Shown here: piece after piece, positions 33,230 to 43,039 of the stretch | Position numbering within the stretch: position 1 is the stretch's first letter | Layout of the letters: each line of letters opens with the position of its first letter | Origin: Photobacterium carnosum | GTDB lineage: Bacteria > Pseudomonadota > Gammaproteobacteria > Enterobacterales > Vibrionaceae | Assembly (NCBI RefSeq): GCF_002849605.1 | Contig: NZ_NPIB01000003.1 | Coordinates: 124,001 to 188,000, forward strand | Length of the DNA stretch: 64,000 nucleotides | Direction of reading: 5' to 3' | Translations under genes and position numbers: made by a program | Notes under the pieces: generated by a model | Databases searched by the model: none | Seen by the model: the letters and a program-made list of their open reading frames with translations, nothing else | What the model was told of the DNA's origin: nothing

Positions 33230-34243
33230 ATGGTAAATCAAGCGTTAGCGACAAATACAGAATCTGAACTACGGGTACGTTATAATGATATTACCCGTGG
33301 TGTTTATTTTATCGGAACAACCCCGCCCAAAACCAGCACGCCTTTAGATGAAGTTGAAGGTATTGCAGATCGATTAGTGAACCGTATTAAAGATCTCGCC
33401 ATTGATGGTTTGATTGTGTACGACATTCAAGATGAAGTTTCACGGACGAAAAAACCACGCCCATTCCCATTTAAATCAACCCATGATCCTCGTTACTATT
33501 CATCGTTACTCAATAAGAAAACTGGGCGTCCGGTTATTACTTACAAAAGTGTGGTGCAATCAGAAACAGAAGCCTTTGATGAGTGGCTTAATGAAGCGTG
33601 GCATGAATATCAAGTACGTGACATTGTGCTTGTTGGAAGTCCCTCGGCGAAAAATGAAGTGTCGTTACCGTTATCTACGGCATATCAAACGCTGGCAGAA
33701 CATCAAAATAACTTTTTTACTGGCGGGATTATGATTGCTGAACGTCATGCAAAAAAAGGCAATGAGCACGCACGATTAATTGAAAAATACCAGCAAGGGT
33801 GTAATTTCTTTATCTCTCAAGCTATTTATGACACGCAAGCGACAATTGATATTTTGACCCGTTATGCGATTGAATGTAAACAAGATGGTATTAAACCTCA
33901 GCGTATTTTATTAACATTTTCGCCATGTGGTAGTGCAAAGACATTAGAGTTTATTGAATGGTTGGGTGTGAGTGTGCCAGAGGCAACCAGTTTACGTATT
34001 CTGAATGCGACCAACCCGTTACATGAATCGATTAAAATGTGCTGCAATAGCCTCAATCAAATCTTAGATGCAGTGGTTGAGTATGATTTGCCGTTGGGAT
34101 TAAACATTGAGAGCTTAACTAATCGTAAAGAAGAAATTGATGGGTCTATTTTATTGTATAAGTTACTTCGTGCGTCAATGGACAGTCATTTGGCTAAACA
34201 CGAATTTCGAACCTTAAAAAATAAAGTCAATGTATCGGTATAA
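33230..34243 (+). CDS. Methylenetetrahydrofolate reductase-like FAD enzyme
   Basis: 337 residues with a TIM-barrel pattern of the MTHFR family: LAIDGLIVYDIQDE, DIVLVGSPSAKNE, FTGGIMIAERHAKKGNEHARLIEKY and GCNFFISQAIYDT, then ILLTFSPCGSAKTLEF. It is longer than E. coli MetF (296 residues) and differs from it, lacking the usual NADH-loop motifs as far as I can see. It is probably a paralogous FAD-linked C1 or related reductase rather than the methionine-pathway enzyme. It is monocistronic. Confidence 0.65.
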   Translation: MVNQALATNTESELRVRYNDITRGVYFIGTTPPKTSTPLDEVEGIADRLVNRIKDLAIDGLIVYDIQDEVSRTKKPRPFPFKSTHDPRYYSSLLNKKTGRPVITYKSVVQSETEAFDEWLNEAWHEYQVRDIVLVGSPSAKNEVSLPLSTAYQTLAEHQNNFFTGGIMIAERHAKKGNEHARLIEKYQQGCNFFISQAIYDTQATIDILTRYAIECKQDGIKPQRILLTFSPCGSAKTLEFIEWLGVSVPEATSLRILNATNPLHESIKMCCNSLNQILDAVVEYDLPLGLNIESLTNRKEEIDGSILLYKLLRASMDSHLAKHEFRTLKNKVNVSV

Positions 34244-34276
34244 GTTAGTTAGTAATATAAATGGACAGTATGATTA

Positions 34277-34315
34277 GAGTAAGCCCATCTGTGTATTACG
34301 ACAGTATGGGCTTAT
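34277..34315 (+). terminator. Terminator after the MTHFR-like gene
   Basis: GTAAGCCCAT / ATGGGCTTA arms with a 17-base loop lie between convergent genes. The TTATTTGATTT tail is modest. Confidence 0.65.
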
Positions 34316-34358
34316 TTGATTTGTGATATTTGTATTCTTAGATGATGTTATTAATTGA

Positions 34359-35831
34359 CTACATTAAACCTAAAATAGACCACCAAATAATACCTGATGT
34401 CATAAATATAATTGCGCCACCACCAGAGATAATTAAACCAATTTTCATCCACTGTTTATCGTTATGGTATTGATAGCCCATTAATAATGGATTTCGAGCA
34501 TGGCTATAGGTTGTGAGGTTACAGCCGATATTAGTAATACCAGCAACGGCTAAAATAGAGATCAGGGGATTAACCCCTAATGCCATTAATGAACCGATAA
34601 TAACCGGACCTAAAGCAACAACTTTTGCTGTACCAGAGGCAAAAAAGTAGGCAGTTACAAGATAGAAAATCATCATTACAATTAAAATAAGGGTAGGGCT
34701 AGCATGACCCATGTACTGACTAATTAAATCAGAGACGCCATGACCTACCCAAGCGGTAAAACCGAGTTTTTTAAGTTGGCTCGCCATTCCCATTAGCACT
34801 GCAAACCAAACTAGCGTATCCCATGCGCCTTTTTCTGATTTAACATCATTCCAGTTTAAAACCCCTAAGATTAATAAGGCAGATAAACCGATAAATGCTG
34901 ACGTAGTTGAGTGTAGATGCAGAGATTGTCCACCAACCCACATAATAATTAACGCGATAAAAACGGCGATTAATTTCCATTCAGCAACACTGACAGGACC
35001 TAAATGCAATAAGGCTTGTTTTGCATAAGCGGGTGCTTGTGGTGTTTTTTTCGTTTCTGGATTGATAAATTTAAACAGAATAAAGGGGATCGTTAATAGT
35101 AAAATAGACGCAGGTAGTAATAGATAGAGCGCCCAGTGACTGAAGGTCATATTAATGCCAGCAACAGAAGCAGCAATACCGACTAAAGCAAGGTTACCTG
35201 CAAAGCCTGTTTGAAAACCTACTGCTGATGCGTCGTTCATGGCGCTTACCGAAGAAATAAGGTATTGACCCAATTTGCGATCGTCTTTGTTGATGACTTT
35301 TGCAAGTGAGTCGGCAATAGGGGAGATAATTGCTGAACGGGCAGTATTGCTGGGTGTTGCGGGTGCGATAAGGAAATCAGCCACACCTAAACAATAAGCA
35401 ATACGTAAAGAAGATTGGCCAAACCAACTAAGCAAGATAAGCGCAATACGTTTACCTAAGCCTGTTTTAGCAAAGGCACGGGCAATCATAAACGCAATCA
35501 CAATTAGCCAAATAAGAACGTTATTAAAATTGCTGGTGGCTGCCATAATCGCTGCTTTTGCGGATGTTTCTCCACCTGCATGGAGTACGGCATAAACTGA
35601 AACCGCAATAACGGCAACCGCACCGGTGGGTAAGACATTAGCTACGATAGCGACAATGGTCGCGATAAAAATAATAGCGGTATGAAATGCTGCAATATTT
35701 AATTCAGCGGGTATGTCGATATAGTGCCAACAGAGAGTACTTAACACTACAATGATTATTGCTGGAATAATTTTGATGGCAAAAAAAGGTTCTGGTGGTG
35801 GTAATGATTTTTTAACGGAAGTTGGATTCAT
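34359..35831 (-). CDS. DASS-family anion:Na+ symporter (CitT-like)
   Basis: 490 residues with about 12-13 membrane segments. APATPSNTARSAII is the signature substrate/Na+ site (SNT) of the divalent-anion symporters, and FASGTAKVVALGP with ITNIGCNLTTYSHARNP is the second half-site. It would import or exchange di- or tricarboxylates such as citrate, malate, tartrate or 2-oxoglutarate across the inner membrane; the substrate is not readable. The gene stands alone, divergent from the mgl operon with a spacer of 750 bases. Confidence 0.85.
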   Translation of the reverse strand: MNPTSVKKSLPPPEPFFAIKIIPAIIIVVLSTLCWHYIDIPAELNIAAFHTAIIFIATIVAIVANVLPTGAVAVIAVSVYAVLHAGGETSAKAAIMAATSNFNNVLIWLIVIAFMIARAFAKTGLGKRIALILLSWFGQSSLRIAYCLGVADFLIAPATPSNTARSAIISPIADSLAKVINKDDRKLGQYLISSVSAMNDASAVGFQTGFAGNLALVGIAASVAGINMTFSHWALYLLLPASILLLTIPFILFKFINPETKKTPQAPAYAKQALLHLGPVSVAEWKLIAVFIALIIMWVGGQSLHLHSTTSAFIGLSALLILGVLNWNDVKSEKGAWDTLVWFAVLMGMASQLKKLGFTAWVGHGVSDLISQYMGHASPTLILIVMMIFYLVTAYFFASGTAKVVALGPVIIGSLMALGVNPLISILAVAGITNIGCNLTTYSHARNPLLMGYQYHNDKQWMKIGLIISGGGAIIFMTSGIIWWSILGLM

Positions 35832-36010
35832 GATCTTCTAGTTATGTTGTTGTGTATGTCTATATGGTATATGTGATTTTAATAATTCCTAATTAATATG
35901 TTATTTATGCGATATAAATATCAAAAAATTGGGTTTTCTTATTCATAATAGTGTGTTTTTTATGCAACTGGTGGATTTGGGTGATCTAATAGCGAGTGAG
36001 TGTGCGGTAA

Positions 36011-36072
36011 AAAGAAAACGCCACGTTATTATATAAAGTGGCGTTAGATAACAAACAAAACTAGGTAGTCAT
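36011..36072. repeat. Direct repeat with palindrome, left copy flanking the mgl operon
   Basis: 62 bases that recur almost exactly at 40167-40227: AAAGAAAACGCCAC, a variable centre, AAGTGGCGTTAGATAA and AACAAAACTAGGTAGTCAT. The core is a hairpin (AACGCCAC / GTGGCGTT). The copy lies about 180 bases upstream of the DASS gene start and 515 bases upstream of mglB. Confidence 0.85.
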
Positions 36073-36414
36073 CATCTGATTATTGATAGTGAAGACGTTT
36101 ATGATGATGAAAAAAGATATTTTTTAATATATTTTAATGACCATTGTTTCAGTTTGATTTTTAAAATATTTAATTAAAATCGGTATGATAATTAAATATC
36201 AAGAATGATGAATATTTAATTATCAATTAATAGAATGCTATTATTCTATAGTAGTATGACTATTTTATCATGTGTCTGTATTATAAAAAGATATTTAATA
36301 TTTATAATTATCTTTTTCTAAAATAGAAGCTAAGAACTTATGCTATGTAATAATTATATGATGAGATTTTCACGTTATTTATTAATGTAATTCTTATCGC
36401 TAAACATTTCTGTT

Positions 36415-36430
36415 TGTGATCTGAACTTTA
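36415..36430 (+). promoter_or_regulatory. Possible CRP site upstream of mglB
   Basis: TGTGATCTGAACTTTA has a perfect left half (TGTGA) and a poor right half. Galactose transport operons are classically CRP-activated, so the position is plausible, but the site is weak. Confidence 0.35.
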
Positions 36431-36585
36431 TTCTTTATTAATATTCGATGGCAACGATTACATATTTTATCATTGGTCACATTTTAAGCGAATAATTCAC
36501 TATAGACTTCTGAATGTTAAATAAACATGCTTTCTGCATGTATCCTTTGAAATTTAAATAGTAATTAAATACAGGGAGTAACTGT

Positions 36586-37563
36586 ATGAAAAGTCTGAAA
36601 TTATTAACAGTTTTGTGTGCGGGTTTAAGTGTAGGGTCAGCAGCATTTGCAGAGACTATGGTTGGTTTTACTATTTATAAATATGATGATAATTTTATGT
36701 CAGTTGTTCGCCAAGCGATAGAAAAAGAAGCGAGCACAGATCAAGAAATTAAATTATTAATGAATGACTCTCAAAATAGCCAATCTATGCAAAATGATCA
36801 AATTGATATTATGTTAGCCCGTGGTGTTAAAGCTTTAGCTATTAATTTAGTTGATCCTGCTGCCGCTCCTGTCATTATTCAAAAAGCTAAAATGGATGAT
36901 GTACCTATTGTTTTTTTTAATAAAGAACCAGCCCCTGAAGTGCTTGCGAGTTATGATAAAGCTTATTACGTCGGTACTGACTCTAAAGAATCCGGCGTTA
37001 TTCAAGGAGAGCTTATCGCTAAACATTGGCAAGCTAATGCTGCATGGGATTTAAATAAAGACGGTATCTTACAATATGTATTATTAAAAGGTGAGCCGGG
37101 TCATCCTGATGCTGAAGCTCGAACTACATATGTTATTAAAACATTAAATGACCGTGGTATTAAAACGGATCAATTGCATTTAGACACGGCAATGTGGGAT
37201 ACCGCGATGGCGAAAGATAAGATGGATGCATGGGTATCAGGGCCTAATGGTAATAAATTCGAAGTAGTTATCACCAATAATGACGGTATGGCGATGGGGG
37301 CGATTGAATCGTTAAAAGCAGCCGATAAAAAAGAGGTGCCTGTTTTTGGGGTTGATGCGTTAAGTGAAGCATTGGCGTTAGTACGATCTGGCGCTATGGT
37401 GGGAACAGTGCTTAATGATGCCGATAACCAAGCAAAAGCCGCATTTGAAATGACGCGTAATCTTGCGAATGGTCGCCCTGCCGAAGAGGGAACAAAGTGG
37501 ATTGTCATTAATAAGGTTGTACGAATTCCTTATGTTGGCATTGATAAATCCAGTCTTAATTAA
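36586..37563 (+). CDS. mglB: Galactose/glucose-binding periplasmic protein
   Basis: 325 residues. A signal peptide (to SAAFA) precedes a periplasmic-binding fold: [40 protein letters not shown] and [10 protein letters not shown], as in E. coli Mgl[12 protein letters not shown] is the EF-hand-like calcium-binding loop of this family. [17 protein letters not shown] and [11 protein letters not shown] are further sugar-site blocks. It delivers D-galactose or D-glucose to the MglA/MglC transporter and may also signal to a chemoreceptor. First gene of mglBAC; GGGAG ribosome-binding site. Confidence 0.95.
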   Translation: MKSLKLLTVLCAGLSVGSAAFAETMVGFTIYKYDDNFMSVVRQAIEKEASTDQEIKLLMNDSQNSQSMQNDQIDIMLARGVKALAINLVDPAAAPVIIQKAKMDDVPIVFFNKEPAPEVLASYDKAYYVGTDSKESGVIQGELIAKHWQANAAWDLNKDGILQYVLLKGEPGHPDAEARTTYVIKTLNDRGIKTDQLHLDTAMWDTAMAKDKMDAWVSGPNGNKFEVVITNNDGMAMGAIESLKAADKKEVPVFGVDALSEALALVRSGAMVGTVLNDADNQAKAAFEMTRNLANGRPAEEGTKWIVINKVVRIPYVGIDKSSLN

Positions 37564-37576
37564 ATTTTTAGCAGAT

Positions 37577-37602
37577 ACATGGCAGATTGTTATCTGCCAT
37601 GT
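37577..37602 (+). promoter_or_regulatory. Intercistronic hairpin between mglB and mglA
   Basis: The perfect 11-bp inverted repeat ACATGGCAGAT / ATCTGCCATGT with a TGTT loop begins 14 bases after the mglB stop and has no T-tract. Such structures protect the upstream message and lower downstream expression, fitting the excess of binding protein over transporter. This role is inferred. Confidence 0.75.
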
Positions 37603-37629
37603 TGTTGTATTAATTTAGGTGGGGTATTA

Positions 37630-39144
37630 ATGATGGCAACGCTTGATAATCATGAATTTCTTTTAGAAATGAGAGGCATCAGTAAAGAATTCCCCGGCGT
37701 AAAAGCGTTGGATGAGGTTAATTTAAAGGTTAGACCTTATTCGATACATGCGTTAATGGGGGAAAATGGTGCAGGTAAATCAACACTACTGAAATGTCTT
37801 TTTGGTATTTATGAAAAAAATAAGGGAGATATTTTTTTTCTGGGTGAGAAAGTCAATTTCCAATCGTCAAAACAAGCGTTAGAAGCTGGGATATCGATGG
37901 TCCATCAGGAGCTTAACCAGGTCTTACAACGCACCGTAATGGATAATATTTGGTTAGGACGTTATCCCACAAAAGGTTTATTTATTGATCAACAAAAAAT
38001 GTATCAAGATACGAAGGAAATATTTTCTGAGTTGGATATTGATATCGATCCACAAGTAAAAGTTGCCACATTATCAGTATCTCAAATGCAAATGTTAGAA
38101 ATAGCTAAAGCTTTTTCTTATAACGCAAAAATAGTGATTATGGATGAACCAACATCTTCGCTAACGGAAAAAGAAGTTAATCATTTATTTACGATAATAC
38201 AAAAGCTTAAAAATAAAGGCTGTGGGATTGTTTATATTTCACACAAGATGGATGAGATATTTTCCATTTGTGATGAAATAACTATTTTACGTGATGGTCG
38301 CTGGGTCGATACACAAAAACTGGCTGATCTTAATATGGATCAAATCATTGCAAAGATGGTTGGGCGAGAGTTGACGCAACGATTCCCAGATAAAACCAAT
38401 ATACCTAAAGAAACGATATTATCGGTTAAAAATTTGACTGCACTTAATCAACCGTCAATTCAAAATATTAGTTTTGATCTACGAAAAGGTGAAATATTAG
38501 GTATTGCAGGGCTGGTAGGTTCAAAAAGAACGGATATTGTCGAAACTATTTTTGGCATTCGTGAACGTTGTCAAGGGCAGATTGTTTTAAATGATAACGT
38601 AGTGCTAAATCGTAATGTACATGAGGCAATTCGTAATCGTTTTGCTTTAGTGACAGAAGAGCGCCGAACAACGGGTATATACAGTAATTTAGATATCACT
38701 TTTAATGCGCTGGTGGCAAACGTTGATAACTATACCAAATGGGGTGGATTACTAAGCTATAGCCAAATGAGCAGTGATACACAATGGGTCATTGATTCTA
38801 TGCGAGTTAAGACGCCGTCACATAAAACGAAAATTGGATCGTTGTCTGGAGGTAATCAACAAAAGGTTATTATTGGTCGTTGGTTACTAACTAAACCTGA
38901 AATTTTAATGTTAGATGAACCGACAAGAGGTATTGATGTTGGGGCTAAATTTGAAATTTATCAGCTTATTCTTGATTTAGCGAACCGTGATAAAGGTATC
39001 ATTATTATTTCATCAGAAATGCCTGAGTTATTAGGGATCACTGATCGTATTTTAGTTATGAGTAATGGTCGTGCTGCTGGCATTGTTGATACTAAAACGA
39101 CAACTCAGCATGAAATTCTTAGTTTAGCATCACGTTATTTATAA
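37630..39144 (+). CDS. mglA: Galactose ABC transporter, duplicated ATPase subunit
   Basis: 504 residues from the ATG at 37630, which follows TTAGGTGGGG; the ORF is open further upstream but crosses the intercistronic hairpin. Two ABC cassettes: the first has Walker [10 protein letters not shown], signature [14 protein letters not shown] and Walker [12 protein letters not shown]. The second has a degenerate Walker A ([10 protein letters not shown]), signature [14 protein letters not shown] and Walker [12 protein letters not shown]. Such asymmetry is normal for sugar ABC ATPases of the MglA/RbsA type. It energises uptake through MglC. Confidence 0.95.
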   Translation: MMATLDNHEFLLEMRGISKEFPGVKALDEVNLKVRPYSIHALMGENGAGKSTLLKCLFGIYEKNKGDIFFLGEKVNFQSSKQALEAGISMVHQELNQVLQRTVMDNIWLGRYPTKGLFIDQQKMYQDTKEIFSELDIDIDPQVKVATLSVSQMQMLEIAKAFSYNAKIVIMDEPTSSLTEKEVNHLFTIIQKLKNKGCGIVYISHKMDEIFSICDEITILRDGRWVDTQKLADLNMDQIIAKMVGRELTQRFPDKTNIPKETILSVKNLTALNQPSIQNISFDLRKGEILGIAGLVGSKRTDIVETIFGIRERCQGQIVLNDNVVLNRNVHEAIRNRFALVTEERRTTGIYSNLDITFNALVANVDNYTKWGGLLSYSQMSSDTQWVIDSMRVKTPSHKTKIGSLSGGNQQKVIIGRWLLTKPEILMLDEPTRGIDVGAKFEIYQLILDLANRDKGIIIISSEMPELLGITDRILVMSNGRAAGIVDTKTTTQHEILSLASRYL

Positions 39145-39154
39145 GGATAAGAAC

Positions 39155-40165
39155 ATGGAAGCTCTCAAAAAATTAGGTATGACCCGTTACCTAAAAGAAG
39201 GTGGTATTTATGCGGTTTTATTTATACTACTTGCAATAATTATAATACAAGAACCTTCTTTTCTTAGTTTGCGTAACTTAAGTAATATTCTGACTCAGTC
39301 TTCAGTACGTATCATTATTGCACTTGGTGTTGCTGGTATAATTGTTACTCAAGGTACTGATTTATCTGTTGGTCGACAGGTCGGTTTAGCCGCAGTATTA
39401 TCTGCAACATTATTACAAGCATCTGATAATGTGAATAAAGTTTTTCCAAGTTTAGGTGAGATCCCTATCGTGGGAGTCATTATTGCCGTATGTGCGGTTG
39501 GTGCTTTAATTGGTCTTGTTAATGGTTTGATTGTTGCTTATTTGAAGGTAACACCTTTTATTACGACCTTAGGTACGATGATTATTGTTTATGGTATCAA
39601 TTCTCTCTATTACGACTCTGTAGGCGCATCACCCATTGCTGGTTTTGATCAGCGTTTTTCTGAATTTACACAAGGCTTTATCCGGTTTGGAGATTTCAGG
39701 TTATCTTATCTAACATTTTATGCTGCTATTGCAATTATTTTTGTATGGATCCTTTGGAATAAAACGGTTTTTGGAAAAAATTTATTTGCGGTTGGTGGTA
39801 ATCCCGAGGCCGCTAAAGTTTCCGGTGTAAATGTTTCACTTACTCTTCTTAAAATTTATGCTTTGTCCGGGGTGTTTTATGCTTTTGGTGGCATGTTAGA
39901 AGCGGGACGTATTGGTAGTGCAACTAATAACCTTGGCTTTATGTATGAATTAGATGCGATTGCGGCTTGTGTTGTTGGTGGGGTGTCGTTTGCTGGTGGT
40001 GTAGGCAGTGTTGCTGGTGTTGTTACAGGGGTATTGATCTTTACCGTGATTAATTACGGTATGACTTATATTGGAGTAAGTCCGTATTGGCAATATATTA
40101 TTAAAGGCGGAATTATTATTTTTGCTGTTGCACTGGATTCAATGAAATACGCAGACAAGAAATAA
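39155..40165 (+). CDS. mglC: Galactose ABC transporter, permease subunit
   Basis: 336 residues with about ten membrane segments. GLAAVLSATLLQAS, IGLVNGLIVAYLKVTPFITTLGT and AVGGNPEAAKVSGVNV are the permease blocks of the MglC/RbsC family; the last is the coupling-helix region touching MglA. It starts ten bases after mglA with AAGGATAAG ahead of the ATG. Last gene of the operon, followed by the 28-bp palindrome at 40173. Confidence 0.95.
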   Translation: MEALKKLGMTRYLKEGGIYAVLFILLAIIIIQEPSFLSLRNLSNILTQSSVRIIIALGVAGIIVTQGTDLSVGRQVGLAAVLSATLLQASDNVNKVFPSLGEIPIVGVIIAVCAVGALIGLVNGLIVAYLKVTPFITTLGTMIIVYGINSLYYDSVGASPIAGFDQRFSEFTQGFIRFGDFRLSYLTFYAAIAIIFVWILWNKTVFGKNLFAVGGNPEAAKVSGVNVSLTLLKIYALSGVFYAFGGMLEAGRIGSATNNLGFMYELDAIAACVVGGVSFAGGVGSVAGVVTGVLIFTVINYGMTYIGVSPYWQYIIKGGIIIFAVALDSMKYADKK

Positions 40166-40166
40166 T

Positions 40167-40227
40167 AAAGAAAACGCCACTTTATATATAAAGTGGCGTT
40201 AGATAATAAACAAAACTAGGTAGTCAT
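40167..40227. repeat. Direct repeat with palindrome, right copy flanking the mgl operon
   Basis: 61 bases nearly identical to 36011-36072. It contains a perfect 28-base palindrome (40173-40200; arms AACGCCACTTTATA). It starts immediately after mglC and may act as its terminator or mRNA-end hairpin, although no T-run follows. The matching copy upstream means the operon is bracketed by the element. Confidence 0.85.
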
Positions 40228-40346
40228 ACTATTTTGTTTTTTTCTTTATCCACATATTAAGATAAATATTAATATGAGTAAAATGAATGATTTTCATTTA
40301 ATGGATGTATTTTATGCATATTGGTTTTTGTTTAAAAATTGTTTAT

Positions 40347-41018
40347 TTAATTAGTTATTGATAACATTCTTAACCTAAAGATTATCCATAAGGTTAGTGC
40401 AGCACTACAGATTGGTAATGCAAGCCAAACACCATTTACCCCAATACTATATGCAAGTACAAAAATAGCGATAGATATTAAAAGAAGCTTACCTCCAGTG
40501 AGTAGCGAGGCTTCTTTGGGAATATTAATTGCTTGAAAGTAAGTTGCTCCTACTAATAACAAACAAACCTTCAAAAGGTAATCCCCAGAAATATAATGAT
40601 ATTCCCTTAATTGCTTCAGGTTGTAATGCTAGGTTATCTTCAGCAAATATATAGATGATTATTTCAGGAATGCTATATACGGTTATGACGCCAATTACTG
40701 CAATCAATAATGTAATTATAAACGCGAGGTTACGAAATTTAGTGACACGCTCTTTAAGATCGGCTCCTGTAGTAAAGCTTATAAGGGGTTGAGTACCTAA
40801 AGCTATACCTTCAAATATCAAATAGAAAAATGCTTCGGTGTAACTTACGATGCCATAAGCTGCGACATGAATCGGTTTACCTACCAGTAAAAATGCTTTG
40901 CTATGTAGAATCAATACGTTAACAGCATGGCTGCGATAGTGGGTAAAGTATAGCGCCAAAAAAGACGAAAGATTGAATCATCACGTAAGGATAATGGTTG
41001 GGGTATTGATCTTGTCAT
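40347..41018 (-). pseudogene. Decayed MATE-family efflux transporter
   Basis: Three fragments of one MATE gene remain. An intact start at 41018 with a GGAAG site reads MTRSIPQPLSLRDDSIFRLF, then WRYTLPTIAAMLLTY and a stop near 40915. The central-to-C-terminal fragment follows in another frame (HVAAYGIVSYTEAFFYLIFEGIALG). After a second frame change around 40555-40575 comes LLLVGATYFQAINIPKEASLL. A full MATE protein is about 450 residues; about 210 are left, so most of helices 2-7 were deleted in addition to the frameshift. It should be non-functional. Confidence 0.8.
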
Positions 41019-41210
41019 TGGATTACTTCCATGTGAACCGCAGCACTAAATGTAAAAAAATGTTTGTATTGTCTGTGGCTTCATAGAGTGAGTCAATCTA
41101 ACTAACTGTATTTATGGCGCAGGGATCATGTGATTTTGATATTATTATCTATTATTCAAATCCCAAATGGAGAGTCAATAACACCTTGTTGGGATTTGAT
41201 GATTAAATGG

Positions 41211-41882
41211 CTAGTTGTTTGATGTTTTAGATACAGATTTAGTTTTCCAGAAATGATTTATTTGTGTAAACCATTCCATGATTTTTTGTTTACGGCAATA
41301 CAGTAGCAATGCACAAATGAATAAGTAAATTGTCGGCTCAATCAATCCTGATTTTACTGACCAATAATAGTGAATAGGGCTTAATAGTAAAGCGAGATAC
41401 ACCCAATTATGCAGTTGTTGCCAATGCTTGCCTAAGCGACGCTGCATCGATTGTGTTGAGGTAAGTGTTAATAATAATAAGATAATCCAACTAATAGCAC
41501 CAATGGCAAGATACGGACGTTTTATTATCTCGCTGCCCAATAAAGACCAATCAAAATTCAGATCTAAGGCAAGATAGACACTAAGATGAAGTGCCGCCCA
41601 AAAGAAGCTGTATACGCCTAATAAGCGTCTTAGGCGTATCAGTCCTCCTTGTTTATATTGTTTTGCTAAAGGTGATAACAATAAGGTAAGGATTAAAGTA
41701 TTTAATGCCGCTTTGCCCGTGAAATGTTCAATTCCTTTAATCGGATCCGCACCAAAGCCACCGTTAAGAGTGTTATTAACCAATATTGCGACAAAAAATA
41801 ATGATACTGCATGAATGGTGATTTTTATCATTAAAATTCGAGCCGGTGTAAGGCGGTATTTTTGAATATAATGAGTGAGCAT
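41211..41882 (-). CDS. msrQ: MsrQ heme-binding membrane subunit of the methionine sulfoxide reductase system
   Basis: 223 residues with six membrane helices of the ferric-reductase-like fold: LGVYSFFWAALHLSVYLALDL with a heme-ligand His, and WQQLHNWVYLALLLSPIHYYWSVKSGL with two further His. The gene begins at the last base of msrP (TAATG overlap), confirming the operon. It passes quinol or flavin electrons to periplasmic MsrP. The length is slightly above E. coli MsrQ (211). Confidence 0.92.
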   Translation of the reverse strand: MLTHYIQKYRLTPARILMIKITIHAVSLFFVAILVNNTLNGGFGADPIKGIEHFTGKAALNTLILTLLLSPLAKQYKQGGLIRLRRLLGVYSFFWAALHLSVYLALDLNFDWSLLGSEIIKRPYLAIGAISWIILLLLTLTSTQSMQRRLGKHWQQLHNWVYLALLLSPIHYYWSVKSGLIEPTIYLFICALLLYCRKQKIMEWFTQINHFWKTKSVSKTSNN

Positions 41883-42895
41883 TAATAATTCCTTGTTAGA
41901 TCCATGCCTTTATATAACGATGCCACTTCTTCAGCATAACCGTTAAACATTAATGTGGGTTGGCGTTGACTGCTAAAGACATTGCCTTTACCGATAAAAC
42001 GTTCACTGGCTTGGCTCCAACGTGGGTGATCAACCTCAGGGTTAACATTGGCATAAAATCCATATTCACTGGCCGCTAAACGATTCCACGTTGTTGGTGG
42101 TTGTTGATCGGTAAGGTGAATGCGCACAATAGATTTTATACTTTTAAAACCATACTTCCATGGCACAACGAGTCGCAATGGTGCTCCATTTTGTGGGGCT
42201 AATGTTTTGCCATATAAGCCGACAGAGATCATTGTCAGTGGGTGCATGGCTTCATCAATACGCAAGCCTTCAACATAAGGATATTCAATGCCACCACCAA
42301 GTCGTGATGATGCTTGCCCTGGCATTTGTTTAGGATCGTATAGGGTTTCAAAGGCGACGTATTTTGCTCGTTGTTGTGGATCGGCTTTTTTAATGATGTC
42401 GCGTAAGCTAAAACCTATCCACGGAATATTCATTGACCATGCTTCAACACAGCGTAAGCGGTAGATACGTTCTTCCAAGGTAAACTGGTTAAACAAATCA
42501 TCATAATCGAGTGTGAATGGTTTATTTACCATCCCATCAATTGTGACTTTCCATGGATCAGTGATGAATTTTTCTGCACGCACAGCGGGGGATGATTTAT
42601 CAGTACCAAATTCATAAAAATTATTATAATGAAGAATTTTATCCTCTGGTGTTAGTGACAATGCCGCATTGGATAATGATGAGGTTGTTCCTGCTAATTG
42701 TCGACGATGATCAATTGCAGGCTCTTCTGAAGATGAGATAAAATCAAAAAATCCTGCATGAGCATTGGTTGACAATGGTAATCCAACCGCTGCAATACCT
42801 AATTTTTTCAAAATAGAACGACGTTGATGGTATATATCTTCTGGTGTCACTTGGTTTTCTGTTAATGCCCAGCGAGGACGTGTTTTTATGTGCAT
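41882..42895 (-). CDS. msrP: MsrP periplasmic molybdoenzyme, methionine sulfoxide reductase catalytic subunit
   Basis: 337 residues. A twin-arginine signal ([18 protein letters not shown]) is followed by an oxidoreductase molybdopterin domain. [17 protein letters not shown] contains the Cys that ligates molybdenum, and [19 protein letters not shown] is a family block. It repairs oxidised methionines in envelope proteins with electrons from MsrQ. The gene is longer at the N-terminus than many relatives but has a good ribosome-binding site. A Fur-box-like palindrome lies 25 bases upstream. Confidence 0.94.
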   Translation of the reverse strand: MHIKTRPRWALTENQVTPEDIYHQRRSILKKLGIAAVGLPLSTNAHAGFFDFISSSEEPAIDHRRQLAGTTSSLSNAALSLTPEDKILHYNNFYEFGTDKSSPAVRAEKFITDPWKVTIDGMVNKPFTLDYDDLFNQFTLEERIYRLRCVEAWSMNIPWIGFSLRDIIKKADPQQRAKYVAFETLYDPKQMPGQASSRLGGGIEYPYVEGLRIDEAMHPLTMISVGLYGKTLAPQNGAPLRLVVPWKYGFKSIKSIVRIHLTDQQPPTTWNRLAASEYGFYANVNPEVDHPRWSQASERFIGKGNVFSSQRQPTLMFNGYAEEVASLYKGMDLTRNY

Positions 42896-42919
42896 AAGTT
42901 ACCTATAAGTGATGTTTAA

Positions 42920-42932
42920 AATGATAATCATT
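42920..42932. promoter_or_regulatory. Fur-box-like palindrome in the msrP divergent promoter region
   Basis: AATGATAATCATT is a perfect 6-1-6 palindrome matching the core of the Fur consensus GATAATGATAATCATTATC. It lies 25 bases from the msrP start and 108 bases from the divergent gene at 43040. Confidence 0.6.
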
Positions 42933-43002
42933 GCTATTTAAGTAGACCGTAACCGAATAATAAAAATTTCAAAAATAGTCGGTTTTTATTATTGTTTTGA
43001 AA

Positions 43003-43018
43003 AATAATGATAAGAATA
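43003..43018 (+). promoter_or_regulatory. Second Fur-like site before the 43040 gene
   Basis: AATAATGATAAGAATA matches the left and centre of the Fur consensus with mismatches on the right. It ends about 22 bases before the ATG, a repressing position. Confidence 0.4.
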
Positions 43019-43039
43019 AGCAAATAAAAAGGAATATTA

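Larger units (their letters stand above)
35832..36585. other. Long non-coding region upstream of the mgl operon
   Basis: About 750 AT-rich bases between the divergent transporter gene and mglB. It contains the left copy of a 60-bp direct repeat (36011-36072) and a CRP-like half-site (36415-36430). The stretch 36120-36410 is AT-rich with no ORF or clear structure. Confidence 0.5.
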
